Assembly: GCA_023091665.1 (NCBI GenBank) | Contig: JALJCQ010000016.1 | Coordinates: 558,001 to 622,000, forward strand | Direction: 5' to 3' | Length of the DNA stretch: 64,000 bases | Source of the DNA: Pythium myriotylum | Lineage: Eukaryota > Oomycota > Peronosporomycetes > Pythiales > Pythiaceae | Shown: in pieces, positions 30,718 to 40,114 of the stretch | Position numbering within the stretch: position 1 is the stretch's first letter | How the letters are laid out: the number at the start of each line of letters is the position of its first letter | Notes under the pieces: model-generated | Told to the model about the DNA's origin: nothing | Seen by the model: the letters and a program-made list of their open reading frames with translations, nothing else | The model's database searches: none | Program-made: the position numbers and the translations under genes

Positions 30718-33585
30718 ATGTTATACGAGAGCGACCACGAACACTTGACGACCACACCTGTGGGGCGAATACCCACCCGACGGGCATTTCTCACGACCAT
30801 GTGGGTGACGGGCGTGGTGGCGCTGTCGTCGCTCCCGGCGGCGACGGCCGAGCCCATGGCGCGCCACTTGCGCGCCGCCGCGAGCGCCAGCGCCAGCACC
30901 AGCGCGAGCGTCGACCTGGACAACGAGGACTGCGTGGCGCCGTGCGCGACGCTCCACCGCCGCACCGTCGCGTGCTCGACGGAGGCCAACAACACAGTGA
31001 CACCCACGTGCGGGAAGTGCCTCCCGGGGTTCGACGGCCCAGACACACCCGTGACTGTTGCGTGCGTCGGTGAGTGCGCAGTCGTTGAAGCTCCGTCTCC
31101 ACCGAGTTCCTCTCTCTCTCTGACTGGTGGACTCATGATGGAACAGTGGACGAAGAGTACTGGACTGGCCCCGACTACGATGGCGACGGCAGCCACAATT
31201 ATCCATATCCGAGCCCTCGAGAAGGCTCGGGCATGAGCACGCAGGCGACGCTGGGCTCAGCGCTCGGCTCGGTCGTCGTGCTGCTCATGTGCCTCATCAC
31301 GTGGCGAGGATGGATCGACTGCTGCTCGCGGAGACGAAAGCGAGACCAGCACCGCGCGTTCATGGAGGCGACGTACGCTCGAACATGCTGGGTCTCCCGC
31401 TGGAAATTGGAACGAAGCTCATCGGTGTTTTTGTGGTCAGGACGAAGGAGTGGTCGTGCCACGTGTGTCTACACGAGAACTCGTCGCTGCGACGATATTG
31501 CGTCATGTGCAAGACTGAATGCAGCGGTGGGTCGGATTGGGAGAATCCGAGAGTTGTGTGGGTTTTCTCACCTTCGCCATTTGTAGACAAAGAGACAGAG
31601 ATCGAAGTGTCGGCATCCGCAGCTTCCGCAGTTTCAGCCGCAAAAAACCTGCGTGTCATCGACGATGGCTACGTGCTCGTCGAGACGCCAAGATCATCCA
31701 GTCGCACGGCGGCATCTCGTGGCTTCGCCGCGACTGAATGGACGGAGGAGCAGATGATTGCCAGCGAGCGCCTCGAGTGGAAGCGGTGTATTACTAAGGG
31801 GCAAATGCGGTGGCTCCGATTCCGCGCAGAGGAAGTGCGCCGATATCCGAAGCTGAGGGGCACAGTGTTAGACACAAAGCAACTCGCAACGCTTGACCTG
31901 TTTCCGAGAAGCTGGGGAGGGCAAGGAGTCCAGTCGACGGCGCCAATGGACGATTTCTTTGTTCTGGTTCCCAACCAGGCTGTCCACCAATGGCACCCAG
32001 TCGGTACGTGGATACGTCTCCAACCACGCGAGGTGACGGATTGATGGACAGGGATGAAATGCGCTGAACAGAGCATGCGACGTTTGAGTCTCGACCGTAC
32101 AAACACTGGCGGGCGTTTCAGGTACGTTTGATTCTACGAGATGCTTTGGGGCGGAGATTTTATTGTGGTGCTTTTTGTTAGAAAATTGCTTCGTCATCCT
32201 TTGACGAGAGGCTGCGATGGTTTTATCAGGAGGTGATGAAGTTGCAACATCCAATGATGGAAGACAAGTTCACTATCCGTCAGTAGAACCACTTTCTCTA
32301 GTCACTGATTAATCGCTGACAAGGTGTCAATGGTGCAGATGTTCATCGTCAGCACATTCTGAAGCAGACGATGCAGCTTTTCCAGTCAGCACAAGTATCC
32401 TCCTTACGGCGACACCTTCGTGTCGATTTCATGGACGAGCCTGGTGTCGATGGGGGAGGGATTTTGCGCGAGTGGTTGCAGCTCCTCTGTCGCGAACTCT
32501 TTTCTGAATCGCTCGGTCTTTTCAAACGAACCGCTTCTACTGTGGACGGCGGGTACTGGATCAGCCAAACCTCAACGAACAAATCGAGCAACCTCGAGGT
32601 GCGTGGGAAGATGATACACTTGGTATAGTGCCTACCAACTGACGAGTTGCCCTTAGATGTACACCTTTTTCGGCCAACTACTAGCGAAGGCTCTACTCGA
32701 AGGGCTCGTGCTGAACGTGCGCCTATGTACTCCTTTTCTCAAGCACTTGCTTGGTAGCCCCCTCTCCAAAGAGGATATCCGATTTCTCGACGAGCAGATC
32801 TACTCGAGTATATGCTACATCCTCGAGAACGACAACATTGACCAGCTTTGTTTGACTTTCTCAGTCGGCGACCAGGATCTCATTTCCCAGGGATCAGAGA
32901 CTCCAGTCACAGACAGCAACAAGAACCTCTACGTTGATCACCTTGTACGATACTATTTATTCGACAACGTGGAGCAAGAGCTCCGGTGTATCAGGGAAGG
33001 GTTCCGGAGTATTTTACCCGAGACCCTGTTGCACATCTTCGACCACAAAGAACTCGACCTGGTGCTTTCCGGCCTCTCCGAAATCAATGTGTTGGACTGG
33101 CAAGCGCACACAAATGTGTGCTTGCTAGGTCACCATCCGGACGAGGAAGAGCAGGTTGTTGACTGGTTTTGGGAGATTGTTGAGGAGCTCGATCAGCGTG
33201 GGCGAAGCCGCTTGCTACAATACGTTACAGGGTCTAGTGGAGTCCCAGTCGAAGGATTTTCAGCTCTCACGAGTTTGGATGGCCGTCTACAGCATTTCAC
33301 CATCCAGCTCACGGAGAATGCTTCTCGAACCTACTCGACAATGCCGTATGCGAGTACTTGCTTCAATCGGTATGCTCTATTTACTTTCTTACGAGTTGTG
33401 GATGGAGACGCTAACGATCGTTCCCGCAGGTTGGACTTGCCGGTGTATGAACGCAGAGAAGAGGTCGAGGAAATGCTTCACATGGTAAGTAACGTGATGA
33501 AGCGCCTTCTTCGAAACATACCCTAACGCTTGTCGACTTAAACCAGCTCGTTGAGATTGATGTGACGGGGTTCAACCGGAGATAG
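30718..33585 (+). CDS. Membrane-anchored HECT E3 ubiquitin ligase with extracellular Cys-rich and RanBP2 zinc-finger regions
   Basis: Ten exons: 30718-31069, 31147-31372, 31441-31526, 31587-32003, 32072-32121, 32182-32278, 32339-32598, 32657-33369, 33430-33484 and 33547-33585; 764 residues, phases consistent. Order: signal-like segment (WVTGVVALSSLPAATA), Ala/Ser linker, Cys-rich EGF/TNFR-like stretch ending CGKCLPGF, a membrane segment (ATLGSALGSVVVLLMCLITW) followed by RRRKRDQHR, a RanBP2-type finger (WSCHVC-x10-CVMC), then the HECT domain. The HECT part has RVDFMDEPGVDGGG at its start and the catalytic cysteine in STCFNRLDLP (about residue 731). HECT ligases form a thioester with ubiquitin before transfer. 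The ATG at 30799 is an alternative start. Confidence 0.82.
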
Positions 33586-33608
33586 GAGATATGGTCATGG
33601 ATTCATCC

Positions 33609-34761
33609 TCATGGTCTGCTGTCGCTACTGCTGCTGTCACTGCTGCTGCTGCTGCTGGCGATCTCAGCTTCTTCGGGTACAATCTCATCACCGAGCAAGT
33701 CTCGAAGCACAGCTAAGGCCGATGCATTCTCTTTCTTGCGAGCGATTGACAATGGCGTGCGCCCTTTCGAGTCGCCAAGTGTTGCGTCAGCCCCATTCGC
33801 GACAAGCATGCGGATAATCTCGAGGCGGTTGGCCGGTGACATTTCTTCTCGCCTCATCTGGACAGCCCAGTGCAAGGGTGTAAAACCCAAGCGATCTCTT
33901 ACATTGGGATCAGCTTTGTGCTCGAGGAGAATTCTCGCGACATTGCCCATGGCTTGCTGCGCACAGATGTGAAGTGCTGTCGAGCCGTCGCTTCCTCGCG
34001 AGTTCGGTTGTGTTCCTCTAGCAAGAACCAGCTTTACTTTCGCAATGTCGTGGTTGCGGGTCGCGTCGCGGAGATCTTCACCGTCTACGACAATGAGAGA
34101 CAAGGGGTCAGCACTCGGCTTCTACCAAAACGATCAATCATGAGACGTTACCATGTCGAGGCTCTCGGCAGAACAGTGAGATGGCATAGATTGCACAGAC
34201 CACGACCGCAAGTAGAATATCGAATGGCAGACGAATATAAGAGAATGTCGTGGGGTCGGACGTCTTCAACAACCAAGCGTTCCACTTGAGATCGAACATA
34301 ATATCACGCAACTTGTTCTCGTCCAGGTATGATTTATCCTGAAGCACTTGGAGATACGCGGCAAGTCGCCCAAGGTCACTCTTCATGAATGGGTTTCGGA
34401 ACACCTGCACGGCTTCTGCGATGCCGATGACGCATGCGTAGAGCGGCACTCCGATCATTCGAAACACCCGCCCGCTGATGCTCATCGGGATGGGGAGCAC
34501 GTACTTCCACGAACCCGACGGAAGCACGGCGAGGTCGTGGTTGATGCCCGCGAAGAACGCGACCGTGATCGACGAGTAGAACAACGGCACGAAGACTGTC
34601 GGCGGGAAATTCGACGGGTATTTGCGGATCGAGTACTGGACGGCGCCGATCGTCAGCTGCAGCATGAGCACGCGTGCGTAGCCGTAGACGCCACAGAGAC
34701 AGAGCAGCGCCGCCCAGAGCTTGGCGGGATGGTGCAGGATGAGCTTGAGCACGCGCCGCAT
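33609..34761 (-). CDS. Multi-pass membrane protein with C-terminal ankyrin repeats
   Basis: Two exons, 34761-34152 and 34084-33609, joined across a 67 bp intron (GTAACG...GTCGTAG) in phase 1, giving 361 residues. Exon 1 encodes about four hydrophobic segments (for example LWAALLCLCGVYGYARVLML, FVPLFYSSITVAFFAGIN, DILLAVVVCAIYAISLFC). Exon 2 encodes three to four ankyrin repeats (GSDGSTALHICAQQ, LGFTPLHWAVQ, KGRTPLSIARKK) and a Ser/Asp tail. Two separate genes, with the ankyrin gene starting at 34103, is the alternative; the intron with a clean pyrimidine tract makes one gene more likely. Its stop is only 23 bp from the convergent HECT stop. Confidence 0.65.
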
Positions 34762-35098
34762 GGGTCGTCCGGTCGCGCGCGTGCTTTGAGGAATGGAAGG
34801 CGACGTGGCCGTGGCTGAGGCGGCGGCGGCGTGCGAGGGCTCTTCTATGCCGCAGCGACCTGATGGTAGTCGAGGCGAATGAGCTGCTCGCGGCGTGCCA
34901 TGCGAGAAGCTTCAAGTTGAGGCGATGCGAAAATTACACATCTAGACGTAGGCCTGACTTTTCTGATCGTAACGATACAAACCTGTTCGTAACATCTATG
35001 CGAGTTTAACGGGTGCGGTTATGGCGACTAAGTTCGCTTTCGAGCGCCCGCTCTGGAGGGAGGCGACAGGAAGCGAGCGCATCGACGAGGGTCCCAAC

Positions 35099-36944
35099 AT
35101 GGCGGACGTGGCCAAGCAGCCCAGCGGCGGCGGCGACGCGCGGCGCAGAGACGGGGCGGCGTCCTCCTCTTCGTCGTCGTCGTCGTCGCGCGCTGTGTCC
35201 TCCTCCTCGAGCAAGAGCGGCGGCGATGAGAAGCCACGGCGCGCGCCGCCGGGCAAAGACGCGACCCCCGAGGAGCGCGCGCAGTACGAGATCGAGCGCA
35301 AGAAGATCCAGAAGTACAAGGAGGACAAGCTCAAGGCGCGCCGAGACCACACGCGCATGATCCTCGAGAGCCACGCGCAGGCCAAGCGCCGCGCGCTGCT
35401 GGGCAAGCAGTCCGAGTTCCTCGCCAACCTCGAGTTCCGCAACGTGCTGCCCGACTTGCCCTTCGATACCAAGTTCCTCCAGTACCCGCACGAGCCGGAC
35501 CGGTGCGTTGCTAGGCGCGGCGGCCGTCTGCTTCTGTGTTTGTTCTGTTCTGATGCAGTGGGCGATACGTACGGCTAGGCTCGTCAAGTACAAGCCCAAC
35601 ACACTCGAGATGGACTACACCTACGAGGTGCACGAGGACTCGAACCTGGGGCTCGACATCGATCTCATTGACCCTGCCAAGTACGAAGGTGGGTCTCGAT
35701 CTTTTGATACGAGGTGCTGCTGCGACGGTCTGATCTTTTGTTGGTTCAAAAGCTCCCGAGAATCCCGGCCCGTTGGAGATCGGCGACGAGCAGGCTCTGA
35801 ACATGAAGGAGGTCAGCCGCAATGCCAAGCCCAAGGCGCGGCCAACCGTCACCTGGCTGCGTCGTACGGAGTACATGGGCACGGATTTGTCCGAAACAAC
35901 CCACAAATTCAAGAGCGAGGTGGAGATTCAGAGTGCGCTGCGCGAAGGTACCGAGAATGCCCTGGCCGAGGTCGTGCAGCTGACACTGGAAGACCGCGCC
36001 GAGGCCTCGTTCCGCGATGTCAACAATCCGAAAACCCTGGTTCACCCGTCGAACAAGAAGCTCAAAATGGCGAAAGTTTGGGACGTCTTCCCCGATCAAC
36101 TCTTGGCGCCCAACAAATACGCCATCCTCGTGCGTGCAATTTGGTTTCCTTTTTCAACGTTGGACGTCTCTGGGTTAACCCTTGAATGTTTTGTTGTACA
36201 GAGCTACGATCTGCTCCCCTCTCAAGACCTCAAGGGAAAGAATGTCGTCGACCGCGAAAACCGTGCTCTACTATGTGGCGTTACGAAGAAACCTACTGGT
36301 GCCGATATGATTCAGGGCTCAATTCTCCTTCCAAACGCGAGGGACGAAGAAGAAGTAAGTTTGTTTAGTGCGGGCAGATTCTTTGATGTTCTCCGCTCTA
36401 ACATCTCACGACCTATAGAAGGACTCCGAAGAGATCCAAACGGAGAAATTCGGCTATTTCCGCGAGTACCAGTTGTCTATCGATGTGCTCGAGAACGTAA
36501 GTGTAGACGTTTGCACCAAGGATATTGCTCCTTCTGACGTTTCGTTTGATCCAGCGCGCGCGCGAGGATTCGCAGCATGTCATCTTCATGCTTGATCCTG
36601 AATCGAACCAGTTCACATACGCAGATGTCCTTCATCGCATCCAGCTCAAGAAGACAAAGATATCGGGTGAGGAAAAGCGTCGACGAGGCGCTATTGTCCA
36701 TCGTCGTCCATACTCGGAAGCCGAGCAGGAGCGTCGCAACTCTGTTCTGTTTGAGTTTGGAGGACTCTACGATGATTCACTTGATGATGAAGATCAAGTG
36801 CGTCAGCACAAGCGACAACGTGGCGAAAGCTCATCCCAAAATGGAGAGAGCAAGTCAGAGGATGATGAGCCTCCTGCCTCAAACGGTCAAGACAGCAATG
36901 GTGCCAACAGTCCCGCAGTCAGTAGCGACTCGGACAGCGACTGA
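35099..36944 (+). CDS. PAF1: RNA polymerase II-associated factor PAF1
   Basis: Six exons: 35099-35502, 35579-35688, 35753-36129, 36202-36354, 36419-36496 and 36555-36944, 503 residues with agreeing phases. After a Ser-rich leader the PAF1 core begins with FLANLEFRNVLPDLPFDTKFLQYP, then NLGLDIDLIDPAKY, TWLRRTEYMGTD and VWDVFPD. The C-terminus is acidic and Ser-rich (SSDSDSD), as in other PAF1 proteins. PAF1 is the scaffold of the PAF complex that travels with Pol II and promotes H2B ubiquitination and H3K4/K36/K79 methylation. WDR82, another H3K4 pathway gene, lies 11 kb away. An in-frame ATG at 35021 could add 26 residues. Confidence 0.93.
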
Positions 36945-37570
36945 TGGCCAGCGCAAGAGAGACATAGGAATAATCAGGACAAGATCAGAAGATTCAGCCC
37001 TTGCTATTGTCAAGTAGTAATACACATTGTCTATTTCCCGATGTCTCCGTGCGAGTCGACAATGCATGAGCACATCAATCGAGAACCGGACTGGGCTCTT
37101 CTACGTAGAGATGCGACACCGGACTGAGCTCCCAATCGCTTGTTTCTTTGTTGCAGCCATTATTTCTTCTAGGATCTCCTTCTCCCACCGCGAATCGGCC
37201 ACGGAGAAAGCGCCGTCGAGCCTCATCACGCCATTCCGTTGCTGCGTCAAGTCGACGAACATGGAAGACGAGACACGATTGGCCTTTGGAGACAGGCCAT
37301 GTGATTCGAATCAGCCAATGAAATCTCTCCTCTCAAACGATCGAAGGCTTTTCTCGCAATCTGATTGGTCGAGGTGGTGCAAAGGGTTCGAGATTCCCTG
37401 TGGAAATCCAGAGAAGCTTTGGGCGGTCTCGTCAATGAGCGGATCTGCTCACGAGATGACGCGATCCGCCTCCAGGACCAGCGTCTCGAACGCACTGCAG
37501 AGCTCTTCAGCGACTGCTCACTCTTGAATCTCCCGTCTTGCGCTCCAGTACCGACTCTGTCACATCCACG
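36945..37570. other. Intergenic region upstream of the 2OG oxygenase gene
   Basis: About 0.63 kb. Three CCAAT-type boxes lie within 90 bp: ATTGG at 37278, CCAAT at 37315 and ATTGG at 37363. They are well placed as activator sites of the following gene. No gene seen. Confidence 0.45.
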
Positions 37571-38731
37571 ATGGCCCCGAACTTCGGCGCAGTTGAGCAG
37601 ACCCAGGCATCGACAGCAGCATTCACCAAGGACCAGCCACACGGCGTAACCCAGGCGAACCAGTCACTGCCCCTGACACTGGACACACTAGATGCACCCG
37701 AGATCGAACCTTTCGTCAACTCGGCCCACAACTACTCGCCGGTCGATGCCGGTGTCTACACTATGGGAGACGGTGCGCCGTTCATTCCAAGTGAGCATCT
37801 CGACATCCGGCCTCCAGAGTTCGTGTACACCTCCGACTTCAAGAAGATCCGCTTTGTACCGGGGGAGACCAAGCCAGCCACATTTGCAGTGACTGAGCCA
37901 TTCGGGTTGCTGTCCGACGCAGGAGTCAGCGCGTTCCGCGAAGCTATCACTAACCACAAGAACGATCCACGCATTGCCCAGAGCGACGAGCGCGTGGAAC
38001 TCATGCTACGAGGACTGGGCTTCGTGTCCCCGTTTGTCAACGGACTCTCGAACTCTCCTATCGTCGCACAACTCGCCAGCGATCTTAGTGGTAGCCCGCT
38101 TGTCACTCACACGATGATGGGTACTCACGGCCACATCAATGTTGGTGCGGCAACGGGTCGCGTTGTTGACCCCTGGCACTTGGACTCCGTTGACTACGTC
38201 ATGGTAGTGATGCTCACAGACCCGGCCACATACGAAGGCGGCTCATTGGAGGTTGTCAAACGCCCCACTGCGGACGAAGCCCGGGCTCTCGTTGAGGAAG
38301 GGCCGCTGAAGGAAGAGGACGTATTGTCTGTGCGATTCAAGCGCGCCGGGGATGCCATTCTGCTTCTTGGCACAACCCACTTGCATCGGGTGTCGCCAGT
38401 GCTTCCTGGTGGTAAGCCACGACTTTCAGCGGTGCTGCCTTTCATTACGAGGCAGCTACCTTCGAAAGATTTGACCCGATTTGGGACGTTCAGACGTAAG
38501 GACCGCTTTGCGGCTGTCGAATACGGCCGCCACAAAGCCTGGCGAGCTCAAGGTTTCCTCGATCATCTGAAGAATCTGTCGTTTGACAAGACAACTCCCA
38601 ATGAAGTCATTCGCGACTTGCTACTTGCCCGCAACGAACTGGACCACGCGATCCGGGTGCTGGCTGGAGAAGAAGATGATGAGATGCCTTTCTACGATGA
38701 AAGTTCAGGCAAGTTCATCAAGCGGAAGTGA
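37571..38731 (+). CDS. 2-oxoglutarate/Fe(II)-dependent oxygenase-fold protein
   Basis: 386 residues from the ATG at 37571; an upstream in-frame ATG at 37538 has a poorer context. The double-stranded beta-helix signature is visible: metal-binding HxD in DPWHLDS (about residues 203-205), the strand YVMVVMLTDPATYEGGSLEVV, and the distal histidine in GTTHLHRVSPVLPGGKPRLSAVLPF (about 271-273), with arginine 10 or so residues later to hold 2-oxoglutarate. Such enzymes hydroxylate proteins or small molecules. The substrate cannot be read from the sequence. The C-terminal 90 residues are charged and helical. Confidence 0.75.
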   Translation: MAPNFGAVEQTQASTAAFTKDQPHGVTQANQSLPLTLDTLDAPEIEPFVNSAHNYSPVDAGVYTMGDGAPFIPSEHLDIRPPEFVYTSDFKKIRFVPGETKPATFAVTEPFGLLSDAGVSAFREAITNHKNDPRIAQSDERVELMLRGLGFVSPFVNGLSNSPIVAQLASDLSGSPLVTHTMMGTHGHINVGAATGRVVDPWHLDSVDYVMVVMLTDPATYEGGSLEVVKRPTADEARALVEEGPLKEEDVLSVRFKRAGDAILLLGTTHLHRVSPVLPGGKPRLSAVLPFITRQLPSKDLTRFGTFRRKDRFAAVEYGRHKAWRAQGFLDHLKNLSFDKTTPNEVIRDLLLARNELDHAIRVLAGEEDDEMPFYDESSGKFIKRK

Positions 38732-38880
38732 AAGAAAATCTTCAATATAGGCAGCTCATGTACATTAGACGAAACATTTGATGCCTGCAATCCGCTATCA
38801 AAGGGTGTACTACTAGTATCGACAGTCATACAAACTTACTATCGAGTGTGTCGACAGTAGATCTCATTACTCTTTTCAGT

Positions 38881-39926
38881 TTACTTGCGCATCTTCAGGT
38901 TCCTCTCCATGAGTTTTATAACGCCCTCGCGATACGGTTGCGTCACGATGTGTGGCAACTCGAGCATTGCGAGTAGCTCGTCCGTTTGTGGGTTTCCAAT
39001 GTTGGGAAGAGGAGGGTTCTCTGCTCCAAATTTATCCACCAATGCTGTACGAGAGAACTCGGTGATCCACTGGCCCTCAATCAGACCTTTGCGTCGGCGT
39101 TTGCTGTTGGAGTAATCAAAGGCAATGCGGGCCCGCACCTGAGCGAGGTCGTCTTCTGTGATCTCCAACGGTTCGGTGGGGATGTCCACTGATCCTTTCT
39201 CGGTGGTGAGAACGTGATGCGTTTTCCGAAGAATCGCCAGCCATTCTGTATCCATCATTATCCGGAGATCATTGGGTGTACCTGATATCTCAGTCGATGT
39301 CGGAATATCGACGACCTCGACGCACGCTTTTCCTGGATCACACTTGCTGAGACCGAGGAAATGAGTAGAAGACTCCTGCTCCTCTACGTGGTGAACTGTT
39401 GCTTCAAACCGAACGTGCATATGACCAGCAAGCCATTTGACTGGTTTGAGCTTCGAAAGAAGAAGCTCACTGCCAGGGCTGCCGAAGCGGTCATTGTCGA
39501 TACTCTCGCGAAAGTCGGGTCTCTCTTCGAGTAGCGAGGTCAGGTCGCCGTGCAATTCGATATTCCGTGGCCAGTCATGGGATAGAATGGCGTCGATACG
39601 CTTCGAGTTTTGAGAACGCGTCGAGTTGAGGTGGGCGAGCTGAAAGATATGCGCCTCGCGGACTAGGAAGATACTATCGACTAGGAAGATACTATCAACT
39701 TCTTCTTGCCCGTGTAGTACTCCGGAAAGTTATTCATGTGACGATACTTCGGCGGGCACGACTTGCAGGTGAGGTCGTAGTTGTTACGCAGACTCTCAAA
39801 ATCACCACAACAAATAACGAGTCGAACTTGGTCATTCGGGGGCGAAGAGTTGTTCAGCCGCTTGACGTGGTCGTAGATCGCATCGAGCTCGCCATGCGTA
39901 CAGCCCACAACTGCAACACGCACCAT
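38881..39926 (-). pseudogene. DBR1: RNA lariat debranching enzyme DBR1, internally deleted and frameshifted
   Basis: The 5' part (39926 to about 39697) encodes VAVVGCTHGELD, CCGDFESLRN, CPPKYRHM and YYTGKKK, the start of DBR1. The 3' part (about 39665-38881) resumes at REAHIFQLAHL and carries the SHDWP and GHMHVRFEA metal-site motifs and the usual C-terminal domain. About 80 residues between them, including the GNHE metal motif, are missing. At the joint stands a perfect 18-bp tandem duplication (gactaggaagatactatc, 39661-39678 and 39679-39696) that introduces TAG stops, and the halves are in different frames. DBR1 opens the 2'-5' bond of intron lariats. Either a real loss of this copy or a collapsed assembly. 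Confidence 0.75.
39661..39696. repeat. Perfect 18-bp tandem duplication at the DBR1 deletion joint
   Basis: Two identical copies of gactaggaagatactatc in direct succession. They lie exactly where the DBR1 reading frame loses its central catalytic segment. Confidence 0.9.
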
Positions 39927-40114
39927 TTCTCTTGGACTGCGAAGTTCTCCTTGAGCTGTATCGACTTTCAGCGGGCGAGTTGAATTGTGTGACAAAGTGG
40001 TGGATGCTGAAATGTCAATGTGAACCCAAGCGAGTCAGGGTGAGTGAAGGTCGTGTGGAGATGAGCAGCACAATGAGAAAATAACATGGAGGGATATGGA
40101 TAGACAGCGGAATG

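Noticed and set aside
30240..31196. 318-residue minus-strand frame overlapping the start of the HECT gene
   Set aside because: It lacks any motif and crosses the opposite strand of exons that form a consistent spliced gene.
37365..37410. tRNA-like T-loop word (gggttcgagattccc)
   Set aside because: The loop length is wrong and no acceptor, D or anticodon stem could be found around it.
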